Shown here one piece after another: positions 16,593 through 24,048 of a stretch of 64,000 nucleotides of DNA. A program made the translations under genes and the position numbers. Position 1 is the first letter of the stretch, and the number at the start of each line of letters is the position of its first letter. The DNA lies in assembly GCF_000514775.1 (NCBI RefSeq), contig NZ_AZWO01000020.1:45659-109658 (forward strand). The letters run 5' to 3'. The stretch is from Salinispora pacifica CNR114. GTDB lineage: Bacteria; Actinomycetota; Actinomycetes; Mycobacteriales; Micromonosporaceae. Under the pieces are notes generated by a model that made no database searches, was not told the DNA's origin, and was given only the letters and a program-made list of their open reading frames with translations.

Positions 16593-18131
16593 TCAGGCGT
16601 AGAAGAACATCAGGTCTTGACTCGGCCGGTGCACCCGCGGCGTGCAATGCCCAAACAGGGCCAGGCTGACCGCGGCCAGCGGGGTCACATCCACCGCCAG
16701 GTCCCGCCGCGCCCACGCCCACGAACCGCCCACATCACGCTTCACCGCGCCCTCAACGGCGTCATCGGCCTCTTTTTGGTCGATGTGCCAGATGTCGCGG
16801 GCCTGCACGTCCGGGCCGGCTACCCCGTCGTAGAACAACTGGCAGCCGGTGACCACATCACCCGGTGTGGCGCGGTGCACGGTCAGCCCAGCCGCCTCCG
16901 CCTCATCAGCGAGGGCCTTGTCATCAATCACCACCACGGACGGTCGATGCCGCTCCAACTCTCGGAGCCGGGCCACCACCCACCCGGTACCCGGGCGGTA
17001 GTCGAGCGCCCCATCACGGCCGGTCACCTCGATGTGCCGGCCCCCGAAAGTCGACGTCCCGGCCGCGCCGATCGCGGTGTAGGACCTGTCCGGCGGCACG
17101 TACACGCCGAACGCCGGCCGCCCGTCGAGCTGCGAGTCCGGGTTGCGCCGCGCCAGCCACGCGGCCTCGGAAATGACCCGCCATCCGCTTTCCGCGCCGG
17201 CCCGCCGCGGCCATATCCCCAGCCGTTCCCGAGCGAAGTCCTCAGCCGGCATCGAGCGGCGTTCCCGGCGCACATGCTCAACGCTGATCCGGATACCCAG
17301 CGACGGATTCGCCGCCGCCCAGGCCGCCAGGTCGTCCAGGTCGACGCCCTCGAGGAACTCCAGGCTTCCGCCCAGCCCCCAGTTTCGATAGCCCAGCCCC
17401 GGATCCTGCTGCCAGGGCGGATCATCCGCGCCGCGTGGCACCGACGGGTCTCCGCGCTGCCGCAACTGGTACATCACCTCGCCGGTATCACCGGTCAACG
17501 GGGGCGAGCTGGTGTACACGATCTGCGGGTTCGGCCGAGCACTCATCGTCGGCATCAGCGCCGACTGCTGCACGAACGTGTACGCGAACGTCTCATCGAC
17601 TAAGTTCACGTCGCCGGAGAAACCCCGGCCGGATCCCTTCGAGCGGGCCACGAACTTGATCCGTGCCCCTGTGTCCAACCGCTCGATGGACTCTTCACCG
17701 TTTGTGTTGATCACCTTGAGGAGCACGCCGTCGACGTCGTACAGGTTGTCGTTGAGCTTCACGCCGAGTTGACCCACCAGCCAGATCACGCGACGGAACG
17801 ACTCCATAGCAGTCTTGTATTCGTGCGCCGACCACATGATCAGCCGCTCACCGATCAGCAGCAGCCCCGTCAACGCCCGCGCCTCCAGCAGGCAACCCTT
17901 GCCGTTCTGCCGAGACACCCATTCGCAGAACTCGAAGCACGCCCACCTGCCGTCCGCCTTCACGGCCAGCATCGCCGTAATCGAGTCCTCCTGCCAGACG
18001 TCCAACGGCATCCCGGCCCGCCGCATCAACTCGATGGCCTCCGGCCCGAACGAATCAACCGACTCAGGCTGAGTGTCAACCCGCGGGCTGCGCGCGCCGA
18101 GCAATCCGAGCGGTGAGGTCCGTGATTCCAC
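16593..18131 (-). CDS. Terminase large subunit
   Basis: About 512 residues from GTG 18131, preferred because the upstream codons lie within the small subunit gene. ATPase motifs are visible: Walker A-like SRQNGKG and Walker B NLVDET. The C-terminal nuclease half has conserved acids in FGVYVPPDRSYTA and VVVIDDKALADEAEAAG. It pumps DNA into the prohead and cuts it. Overlaps the small subunit gene by 56 bp. Confidence 0.9.
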   Translation of the reverse strand: MESRTSPLGLLGARSPRVDTQPESVDSFGPEAIELMRRAGMPLDVWQEDSITAMLAVKADGRWACFEFCEWVSRQNGKGCLLEARALTGLLLIGERLIMWSAHEYKTAMESFRRVIWLVGQLGVKLNDNLYDVDGVLLKVINTNGEESIERLDTGARIKFVARSKGSGRGFSGDVNLVDETFAYTFVQQSALMPTMSARPNPQIVYTSSPPLTGDTGEVMYQLRQRGDPSVPRGADDPPWQQDPGLGYRNWGLGGSLEFLEGVDLDDLAAWAAANPSLGIRISVEHVRRERRSMPAEDFARERLGIWPRRAGAESGWRVISEAAWLARRNPDSQLDGRPAFGVYVPPDRSYTAIGAAGTSTFGGRHIEVTGRDGALDYRPGTGWVVARLRELERHRPSVVVIDDKALADEAEAAGLTVHRATPGDVVTGCQLFYDGVAGPDVQARDIWHIDQKEADDAVEGAVKRDVGGSWAWARRDLAVDVTPLAAVSLALFGHCTPRVHRPSQDLMFFYA

Positions 18132-18636
18132 CAGCCCCGTCGCCTCCCGTGCTCGCCTTCGACTGACGCCCACCAGCCAGCTGCTTGCCACCACCGGCCC
18201 GGCTCGCCCGCAGCTCCGCCAGCAACGCCTTGAACGTGGTCTGCTGCTGCCGGGCCTCGGTAAGCACCTTGTCCACAACCACGGTCACCTCACCCACGTC
18301 GTCGACCTCCAACGTCAACCACGCCCGGTCACGGCCGTTCACGATCGCGTCCAACCGGTCCAGCCGGTCCGCGCACCGGCAGATCTCCTCCACCAGCACC
18401 ACCACCCCAACCGGGTCGCCGTCGCCGACAAGCTGATCCCACATCCGCCGACCACGCGCCCGCAGACGAGGCGCCCGCGGCCCCTCCTGCGCAACAGGCG
18501 TTGCGTGCGGCGTTGCCGTCGCACCAGTTGCGTTGCAACCCCGCTCCGGCAGACACAGCGAATGATCACCTGACCTGTGCTTACGCAGCCGGCGGGACCG
18601 TTCCGTCGAGGTAGCCACAGCCGTCCTATCGATCAC
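18076..18636 (-). CDS. Terminase small subunit (P27-like)
   Basis: 186 residues. The first 70 are basic (RSRRLRKHRSGDH; RAPRLRARGRRMWDQLVGDG), followed by a helical region with EEICRCADRLDRLDAIVNG and a Gln-rich coiled part (EARQQQTTFKALLAELRASR). This fits P27-type small terminase subunits that recognise the packaging site. It lies between the HNH gene and the large subunit, the standard arrangement. The start could be further downstream. Confidence 0.8.
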   Translation of the reverse strand: MIDRTAVATSTERSRRLRKHRSGDHSLCLPERGCNATGATATPHATPVAQEGPRAPRLRARGRRMWDQLVGDGDPVGVVVLVEEICRCADRLDRLDAIVNGRDRAWLTLEVDDVGEVTVVVDKVLTEARQQQTTFKALLAELRASRAGGGKQLAGGRQSKASTGGDGAGGITDLTARIARRAQPAG

Positions 18637-18741
18637 GTTCCGTGCAGGTCAATGGCGCGGGGGGAGAGACGCCTGACGAAAGGCGCTGGGTCAGCAAAGG
18701 CAACTGTCCGTGACGACCCCGCCCCCGGCCTGCACCCTGGG

Positions 18742-19038
18742 TCACCACCTACGGGAGTTGACCACCACGTTGTCGGGGTTGCGTTGGCGTCGTGCGCGCA
18801 TGTGCTGCTGGGCGGTGGCCTGCCCTGCGGACCGGTTGCATCCACGGTGGGCCAGCCCTCGGTAGGTGGTCCGGTCGTCGTCGTGGTCCAGGTCCAACAG
18901 CGCGGCCTCGGCCCGCCACATTGGTTGGCCGCATCGTGCGCAGGACTGACCGTCACGCAGCTCCGCCAGGGCTTTCGTGCGCGCCTGCTGGTGCACCCAG
19001 CCGTAGCCCCGCTGGGTGGTGGTGAGCCCCCGTGTCAT
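18742..19038 (-). CDS. HNH endonuclease
   Basis: 98 residues from ATG 19038. It has two zinc half-sites (CARCGQPM and HRGCNR) flanking the HNH core LDLDHDDDRTTYRGLAHRGC. HNH proteins next to terminase genes in cos-type phages form part of the packaging machinery and help cleave cos. It is about 100 bases upstream of the small subunit gene. Longer ORF sequence before the ATG is low-complexity and overlaps a hairpin region. Confidence 0.88.
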   Translation of the reverse strand: MTRGLTTTQRGYGWVHQQARTKALAELRDGQSCARCGQPMWRAEAALLDLDHDDDRTTYRGLAHRGCNRSAGQATAQQHMRARRQRNPDNVVVNSRRW

Positions 19039-19146
19039 TGACAGCCCACCCCCTGTTGTGAGCGCCCCGGTTTGTGGTGTGCGGGCAGGCCGTCCCAGCC
19101 TGCGACCTGCCCGCTTCCCCTCGTGCGTCCCGGTCCTGGGTACGCG

Positions 19147-19181
19147 AAAGCCCGGCGCCACTGAGTGGTCGACCGGGCTTT
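19147..19181. terminator. Hairpin between early and late genes
   Basis: Nine-base perfect arms (19147-19155 AAAGCCCGG and 19173-19181) with A-run and T-run flanks, the form of a bidirectional intrinsic terminator. It separates the leftward early genes from the HNH/terminase late block. A second inverted repeat, ACTCCGC/GCGGAGT with a 3-base loop, lies beside it at 19188-19204. Confidence 0.65.
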
Positions 19182-19240
19182 GGGCACACTCCGCCTAGCG
19201 GAGTTGATGAACAAATCATGCCGGACGCGCTATCGCAAGG

Positions 19241-19450
19241 TCAAGTCGGGCGTGGCCGACCGCGTGGTGAGAGGCGCTTGGCGGCCTCGATGCGCGCTGC
19301 CTCGTCCAGGGGTGAGTAGCCGGCGCGGGTGGTGAGTCCGTCGCGGTCACGCCAGCGGCGGACCATCGCGGGGGTGACGTCGTCGCCGAGGGCGGCGGCG
19401 AGTTGGGTGGCGGTGCCCCACTCGCGGCCGGTGCGCGGGTCACGGATCAC
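19241..19450 (-). CDS. Small helix-turn-helix protein
   Basis: 69 residues from GTG 19450, overlapping the upstream stop (GTGA). The sequence EWGTATQLAAALGDDVTPAMVRRWRDRDGL has the spacing of a helix-turn-helix like those in excisionase/MerR-type small DNA binders, followed by a basic tail. Being the last early gene before the terminator and late block, it could control late transcription. DNA binding is inferred from the pattern only. Confidence 0.7.
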   Translation of the reverse strand: MIRDPRTGREWGTATQLAAALGDDVTPAMVRRWRDRDGLTTRAGYSPLDEAARIEAAKRLSPRGRPRPT

Positions 19451-20094
19451 GCCGCGCGTCCAGCCTCGCGCCCGACCACGCCGAGTGCGGTGTCTCGGGG
19501 CCAGATGTGCCGCACGCCCTCCAGGCCGCCGGGGCATCGGCAGCCGGGGGTGTGCCAGCAGTCGGCGGAGCATACGACGCTGCGGGCGGCGGCGGGCCCG
19601 ACGGTGGTCGCCTCCAGGCTGCGGCGCCGGCATCCGGGGCAGTCGCCGGGTATCCGCGTGCGGTAGGGCGGCTGGTTGAGCCAGCCGCGGACCAACTCGT
19701 CCTCGTCGGCGAGGTGCGAGGCGAGGAGGGTGAGGGCGCGGGGCGGCAGGGTGAGGGCGGGTAGGGCGGTGAGGATGCGTTCCAGCGGGTCGCGCCCGGC
19801 CGGGAGTCGGTACATGCCGGCGAGCCAGGTCAGTCGGCCGTGGAGGCGTTGGATCCGCTGCGCCCACGTTTGGGTGCGCGGTGGGGGCCGGTCGGTGGTC
19901 AGCGTGGCCACAGGGTCGGCGTGTCCGCCGATCGGGTGGATGGTGCCGTGGATGGGGCTACGCAGGATGGGGGCGGCGGCGGTGAGGGTGTCGCCTCGCC
20001 GCTCGGCCTCGGCGGAGGCGAGTACGTCTAGACGCTGTCTGCCGGTGTGGATGGACCAGGCGGCGGCGGTGGCGTGCAGGTGGTGCGGTGTCAC
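19447..20094 (-). CDS. Phage protein with C-terminal cysteine cluster
   Basis: 215 residues from GTG 20094, which overlaps the upstream stop by 4 bp. The N-terminal part is helical (HHLHATAAAWSIHTGRQRL). The C-terminal 50 residues hold a Cys cluster (DCPGCRRR, VVCSADCWHTPGCRCPGG) likely to bind zinc. The middle TWAQRIQRLHGRLTWLAGMY is conserved-looking. Its neighbours are DNA-replication-type genes, but no specific role can be assigned. Confidence 0.7.
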   Translation of the reverse strand: MTPHHLHATAAAWSIHTGRQRLDVLASAEAERRGDTLTAAAPILRSPIHGTIHPIGGHADPVATLTTDRPPPRTQTWAQRIQRLHGRLTWLAGMYRLPAGRDPLERILTALPALTLPPRALTLLASHLADEDELVRGWLNQPPYRTRIPGDCPGCRRRSLEATTVGPAAARSVVCSADCWHTPGCRCPGGLEGVRHIWPRDTALGVVGREAGRAA

Positions 20095-20567
20095 GGCGCG
20101 GCCTCCCACAGATAGCGCTGGACGTGTTCGTTGCCGCGGAGTCGACGTGGCCTGCTCGGCGTGGTCCAGCCGGGTCGGGGTGGCCGTTCGGCGACGATCC
20201 GCCATCGGGCCGCGCGGAGGCTGGCCCCGCTCTCTCCGGTCTGGGTGTAAGTGATCAGCCGGCGGTAGCCCAGCGCCCGGGATGCGCGCCAGGCGGCGGC
20301 GTAGAGCATCGAGCCGGCGTTGGGGGTGCCGTCCGTGGCCACCCGTGTGACCTCGAGTGTGGTGCCCGTGTCGAGGTGTCGGGCGACGGGACGGCCGATG
20401 ATGGCGACCCCTACGAGGACTGAGTCGGCTGCTACGCCCATGGAGAATTTGTGCCCGACTGGTGGGCCGTGGTGGCGGTGCCAGTCGGCGACGAAAGCGC
20501 AGGCGTCGACCAGGCTGAGGGGGACAAGACGGAGCGGCGGCACGAGTGCTCCTCGGAGCGCGGTCAT
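20091..20567 (-). CDS. XF1762-family, GNAT-like phage protein
   Basis: 158 residues. Segments PLSLVDACAFVADWHRHH, LEVTRVATDGTPNAGSMLYA, YRRLITYTQTGESGASLRAA and the closing RWRIVAERP match the XF1762 family found in phages and mobile elements, with an acetyltransferase-like fold. The activity is not established for the family; modification of a protein or small molecule is possible. Coupled by 4-bp overlaps to genes on both sides. Confidence 0.75.
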   Translation of the reverse strand: MTALRGALVPPLRLVPLSLVDACAFVADWHRHHGPPVGHKFSMGVAADSVLVGVAIIGRPVARHLDTGTTLEVTRVATDGTPNAGSMLYAAAWRASRALGYRRLITYTQTGESGASLRAARWRIVAERPPRPGWTTPSRPRRLRGNEHVQRYLWEAAP

Positions 20568-20731
20568 CGGCTGGTCCAGTCGTCGTCTGGCTCGCGTTCG
20601 GCGGGTTCGGTGACCCAGTCGAGGTCACCCGGCCCCGGATCGTCGTCCGGCTCACAGGTGCAGAGCACGGACCCGATCCGGTCATCTCGGCCCTGGTGGA
20701 GGTCGTGCAGGCGGCAGACGTCGCAGTGCAC
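20564..20731 (-). CDS. 55-residue zinc-binding microprotein
   Basis: Starts at GTG 20731 with AGGGAGGG upstream, four bases before the previous gene's stop. The N-terminus MHCDVCRLHDLH plus CTC about 12 residues later suggests a small zinc site; the rest is acidic (DDDPGPGDLDW). It ends in ATGA, overlapping the next gene. Below standard ORF length limits but with clear ribosome site and coupling. Function unknown. Confidence 0.65.
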   Translation of the reverse strand: MHCDVCRLHDLHQGRDDRIGSVLCTCEPDDDPGPGDLDWVTEPAEREPDDDWTSR

Positions 20732-20734
20732 GGG

Positions 20735-21355
20735 TCAGCCCTCCCTGTCGGCCGCGTGGGCTTCAGCGGCGGCGATGAGGGTGACAAGGTGGCGGGCGAT
20801 GCCGGCGTACTCGTCGGTGACGGCGGTGGCGTAGTAGGCATCCCAGCGGTCATGCCAGCCCTCCAGGAGGTCACGGATGACCTCCACGCGTTCGTCGTCG
20901 GTGCGCGCGGCGGCGAACTCCGCTGTGGAGTAGTCGAGGAACTGCTGCATGTCGATTGGGGGGTATGTGGTGCCGCGGTCCCACCCGGGGCCTATACGGG
21001 CCTGTGCGTGGCTCTCAGCGGGCTTGGCGGCATCCTGCGCGCCGCCGGCCGGGGAACCGGGGCGGGTGGCGTACCGCGCCTGTACGGCGTCGAGCTGCGA
21101 CACGACGTCGTCGAGGGTGGTGATCAGGTCGCGGGCGTCGGCGAGGGTGGCGCGTGCGCGGTGCCGCTGCGCGGCGAGTTGGTCGATCAGCTCGGCGGCG
21201 GTGGCGAGGGGGCTGTGGCAGCCGGCCCGGCCGAGGGCGGCCCACACCTCGGCGAGCCGGTCGAGGGCGGCGTCGCGCTCGACGGTGATGGTGGCGACGT
21301 CGTGGTCGTGGTGGCATTCGCCGTGGATGGGCAGGCGGTGGGCGGGTGTGGTCAT
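20735..21355 (-). CDS. Helical phage protein, unknown
   Basis: 206 residues from ATG 21355, with GAGGAGGGG upstream. A His/Cys-rich start (IHGECHHDHD) leads into a long helical region (VERDAALDRLAEVWAALG to LDAVQARYATRP) with coiled-coil character, then a Tyr/Trp-containing C-terminal domain (MQQFLDYSTAEFAAARTDDE). It lies in the replication block right after the helicase-loader gene. No catalytic motif is seen. Confidence 0.7.
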   Translation of the reverse strand: MTTPAHRLPIHGECHHDHDVATITVERDAALDRLAEVWAALGRAGCHSPLATAAELIDQLAAQRHRARATLADARDLITTLDDVVSQLDAVQARYATRPGSPAGGAQDAAKPAESHAQARIGPGWDRGTTYPPIDMQQFLDYSTAEFAAARTDDERVEVIRDLLEGWHDRWDAYYATAVTDEYAGIARHLVTLIAAAEAHAADREG

Positions 21356-21411
21356 GGTGGCCCCTCCTCGGGCGGTGGTGGGTTGGGGTCGGCCGTGGCC
21401 GGCGGTGTGGG

Positions 21412-22116
21412 TCACCACTGGTTCACGACCCGGCGTACGGCTGGCCCGTCGAGGACGAGGACGCCGCCGTCGTCGATGAGCCGTTCCACGACGGGGTGGC
21501 CGTAGCGGGTGGCGAGTTCGTCGTAGGCGGCGTCGGCGTTGGGTCCGCTGTTGGTGGTGACGATAAGGCGGCGCTGGTGTGCGCAGCGGGCATCGACGAT
21601 GCGTTGGAGTTGTTCGAGCCACCAGTCGGTGACGCGTTCGCGGCCGAGGTCGTCGAGGACGAGTAGGGGGCAGGTGGTGGCGTAGTCGTAGGCGAAGGGC
21701 TCGGTGGAGTCGGGTTTGAGGGCGGCGGATAGGTCGGCGGCGGTCCAGACGGTCACCCAGGTGTCGCGGTTGTGCACGTCGTTGGCGATGGCGTATGCGG
21801 CGGTGGTTTTGCCGGTGCGGGCGGGGCCGGCGAGGACGAGTGCGCGGGGGCCGTGGTCCCACCAGCGGGTGATCTTCCCGGCGGGGTTTTGGGCGGGTGT
21901 GAGTTGGTTGTAGGTGGCGTTGGCGTAGCGGGTGGGGCGGCGGCGGGTGTAGACGATGGCGCGGTTGGCGGCTTGGCGGGCGCGGATGGCGTCCATTTCG
22001 CGGCGGTCGGCGTCGGCTTGGAGTTCGGCGAGGGTGGGGCTGTTGGTGGTCGGGGTGGTGTTGCTGGCGGCGCGGGTGGGCCAGTCTCCGAGGGTGGCGC
22101 GGATGGGGGTGGTCAT
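21412..22116 (-). CDS. DnaC/IstB-like helicase loader ATPase
   Basis: 234 residues from ATG 22116, overlapping the initiator stop (ATGA). Walker A is LAGPARTGKTTAA and Walker B is CPLLVLDDLGRE; sensor-like VTTNSG follows. N-terminal region carries basic TRRRPTRYANATY. This is the DnaC/IstB AAA+ arrangement used by phages to load the host replicative helicase. Its pairing with the adjacent initiator mirrors lambda O and P. The start of the ATG-coupled frame is well supported. Confidence 0.85.
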   Translation of the reverse strand: MTTPIRATLGDWPTRAASNTTPTTNSPTLAELQADADRREMDAIRARQAANRAIVYTRRRPTRYANATYNQLTPAQNPAGKITRWWDHGPRALVLAGPARTGKTTAAYAIANDVHNRDTWVTVWTAADLSAALKPDSTEPFAYDYATTCPLLVLDDLGRERVTDWWLEQLQRIVDARCAHQRRLIVTTNSGPNADAAYDELATRYGHPVVERLIDDGGVLVLDGPAVRRVVNQW

Positions 22117-22985
22117 TGGTCTGCTCCGGGGGTGTGGCTGGCGTAGGTGGCGGATGCGGCGCCGGTGCGGAAGGGGTTGTCGTCGCGGCCCTGGTTTAGG
22201 TGCCGGTTCGCGCCGGTGGCGCGTCCGGTGACCGGGATGCCGTTCCGCTCGGCGGCGGTGAGCATCCAGTTGCGCCAGGTCGCGACCCAGTCGAGCTTTA
22301 CGCCCTTCTGTCCGGGTGCTGATCGGAAGTGGTTGCAGAACTTCTCGGTCTCTCGTGCGCCGTTGATGCCGGGGCAGTTGATCCGGAACCACTCCTTCAT
22401 CGGTTCGGTGACGGTGAAGGCGTCGGGGAGTCGGGTTCCGCGCTTCGTTTTGGGCGGCGCCGTTGGCGACGCAAAGGGTTTCTCCCTGTTCCCTGTTCCC
22501 TGTTCCCTGTTCCTTTCCGCCGGTGAGTCCTCAGTGAGTTGTGTGTGAGGTTGCGGTGAGGGCTCACTGTGCGACGGTTCAGGGGCGCTCTGACCAGGGG
22601 TTTCCGCAGGGGGAAGGGGTGTCGTTTCACTGGTCGGTGGGGGTTCGGGGGCTTCCGGCGGTGGGGGGAGCTTGCTCTTTGTCGGACGGTTGATCCGTTG
22701 GTGCTCACCCCATCCTCGGACGGCAAGGTATGAGCGCTCGCCCACCTTGTAACGAAGGATCAGTGAGGACTCACTGAGTCGCTTTAGGTCGAGTTCGACG
22801 TCGGTGGAGAGCCGGTCGTCCAGCGGCCAGACCGCGGCCTTGATAAGCCGGGCGTCGTCGACACAGCGGCCCTCGTCGTCCACGTGGGTCCACAAGCCGA
22901 TGAACGTCAGCCGTGTTTCGACGGGCAGACTCGCCACGGTCAGCGACGTAAAGAACTCGGGCTTGATGGAGCGGATCCGGGCCAC
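22113..22985 (-). CDS. Phage replication initiator-like protein
   Basis: 290 residues. The N-terminal 95 form a winged-helix-like domain (RIRSIKPEFFTSLTVASL, then LTFIGLWTHVDDEGRC) common to phage replisome organisers. A Pro/Glu-rich linker (about 105-165) follows, ending in NREQGTGNRE. The C-terminal domain (DWVATWRNWMLTAAERNGI) is typical of DnaD/replisome organiser proteins. Linker DNA contains four tandem 7-bp repeats. It should mark the phage origin and recruit the loader encoded next. Confidence 0.8.
   Translation of the reverse strand: MARIRSIKPEFFTSLTVASLPVETRLTFIGLWTHVDDEGRCVDDARLIKAAVWPLDDRLSTDVELDLKRLSESSLILRYKVGERSYLAVRGWGEHQRINRPTKSKLPPPPEAPEPPPTSETTPLPPAETPGQSAPEPSHSEPSPQPHTQLTEDSPAERNREQGTGNREKPFASPTAPPKTKRGTRLPDAFTVTEPMKEWFRINCPGINGARETEKFCNHFRSAPGQKGVKLDWVATWRNWMLTAAERNGIPVTGRATGANRHLNQGRDDNPFRTGAASATYASHTPGADQ
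22484..22511. repeat. Four tandem 7-bp repeats, possible iterons
   Basis: CCCTGTT repeated four times without interruption, inside the linker of the replication initiator gene. Four copies of CAGTGAG (22532, 22563 inverted, 22761, 22770 inverted) lie within 300 bases. Lambda has four iterons inside its O gene, so this is a candidate origin; simple-repeat expansion in a linker is the alternative. Confidence 0.45.
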
Positions 22986-23030
22986 GTCGTGCCTTTCTAT
23001 GTACGGGTGGTGCTGGTCTGTTCGGGGGTG

Positions 23031-23066
23031 GTTGGGCCGGCCCCGCCCCTCCCGGGCCGGCCCAAC
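23031..23066 (-). terminator. Hairpin upstream of replication initiator
   Basis: Thirteen-base perfect inverted repeat (23031-23043 and 23054-23066, arm GTTGGGCCGGCCC) in the 85-base gap between the small-gene cassette and the initiator gene. It probably attenuates or terminates early transcription before the replication genes. No U-run on the minus strand. Confidence 0.55.
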
Positions 23067-23069
23067 CGG

Positions 23070-23438
23070 TCAGGGGGTGGTCTTGTGGCGGGCGCGCTGG
23101 TCGCGTTTGCGGAGCCTCCAGTCCTCCCGCTCGGCGGTCTCGCACGGTTCGCACGGCTTTTCGTCGCGTTCTCGGTGCCGCTTCGCGGCGGCCGGCGTCC
23201 CACACGGCTGTGGACCGCGGGCCGGCCGTGGTGTGACTGTCCAAGCGGTCAGGTGCAGCCACGGCCGGTCGTCCGGGACGGCAGCGGCGAGGACGTACAG
23301 CAGCCGTTCCCGGTCGCCCGGGTCGGGCAGCATCGCGGCGAGCCACCGCGCGTTGGCCTGCGGGTCGTCGTCGCGGACCCGCACGACCAGTTCGGCGGCG
23401 ACGGCGGCGAGCCGGTCTACGTAGGTGCTGCTGTCCAT
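23070..23438 (-). CDS. Small phage protein with Cys4 motif
   Basis: About 122 residues from ATG 23438, overlapping the upstream stop (TGATG). N-terminal helices (YVDRLAAVAAELVVRVRDDD) are followed by PCGTPAAAKRHRERDEKPCEPC, a CGT-x-xx-RHR-x-x-E-PC-x-x-C pattern widespread in actinophage proteins that probably binds zinc or nucleic acid. The C-terminus is basic. Role unknown; part of the coupled early cassette. Confidence 0.7.
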   Translation of the reverse strand: MDSSTYVDRLAAVAAELVVRVRDDDPQANARWLAAMLPDPGDRERLLYVLAAAVPDDRPWLHLTAWTVTPRPARGPQPCGTPAAAKRHRERDEKPCEPCETAEREDWRLRKRDQRARHKTTP

Positions 23439-23827
23439 CACGCGCCGCCCTGAAGCCGGTCCAGCTCGGCGGCCAACTCCCGCCGTAGTGCCTCCAGGCG
23501 GTGCACCTCGGCGCGCCAGGCGGGTACGTCATCGGCCACGGCACGGGCGAGCAGGGCGGCATCTGGCTGCCGGCCGCCGTCTCGGGCGTCGGCGTACACG
23601 GCGTACCGGCTGGCCATGGCGTCCAGGTCCGGCAGGAGATGCGGCGGCCCGGCCGGGGCCGGCATGACACCGGCCCCGGGCTCGTAGCCGCCGCATCCGC
23701 ACGTCGAGGTGGAGCAGCCGCCCCGGCGGCCTGCCCGCAGTGTGTGTAGCGGCTCCAGGTGCCCGCACACGCACCAGCCCGGCTCCCGCACCGGCCCGCC
23801 GAGGGCGGCGTCGCGGTCGCGGATCAC
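23438..23827 (-). CDS. Small phage protein with Cys motifs and coiled C-terminus
   Basis: 129 residues from GTG 23827, overlapping the preceding stop (GTGA). The first half contains CVCGHLEPLHTL and CSTSTCGCGGYEPG, Cys-rich turns suggesting a zinc ribbon. The second half is helical (VPAWRAEVHRLEALRRELAAEL) and could dimerise. No known domain. It is one link in the chain of overlapping early genes. Confidence 0.65.
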   Translation of the reverse strand: MIRDRDAALGGPVREPGWCVCGHLEPLHTLRAGRRGGCSTSTCGCGGYEPGAGVMPAPAGPPHLLPDLDAMASRYAVYADARDGGRQPDAALLARAVADDVPAWRAEVHRLEALRRELAAELDRLQGGA

Positions 23828-24048
23828 GGCCGGCCCTGCCCCGCCACCGGGGCGCACGGGCACCCGCTGACATCCATCACCGCCGGCCCGGCGGACACCA
23901 GCGCCCAGCACGGCAGCTCCCGCTCGGCGGCGGTAGCGCACAGCGCAGCGGTGCAGCATCCGCAGGCGTCGCAGTCAGGCGACGGCGGTCGAGCCCACAC
24001 GTGCTCCACCTCGGCGGCGTTGCCGTAGTACGGATCTGCGTGGCTCAC
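23824..24048 (-). CDS. 74-residue cysteine-rich protein
   Basis: Nine Cys residues, grouped as CDACGCC, LCAT, LPCWALV and SGCPC, in 74 residues. ATG at 24048 overlaps the upstream stop and its stop overlaps the next GTG. The cysteine spacing suggests a metal-binding fold. Unknown function; the family is not one I can name. Confidence 0.6.
   Translation of the reverse strand: MSHADPYYGNAAEVEHVWARPPSPDCDACGCCTAALCATAAERELPCWALVSAGPAVMDVSGCPCAPVAGQGRP

Noticed and set aside
19447..20874. Extension of the Cys-cluster protein gene to 475 residues
   Set aside because: Upstream codons overlap two genes (XF1762-like and the 55-residue gene) that have their own starts and 4-bp coupling; the added sequence is Thr/Pro/Arg-rich noise.
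22484..22511. CCCTGTT repeats as a CRISPR array
   Set aside because: Contiguous 7-bp units without spacers inside a coding sequence; no cas genes in the window.
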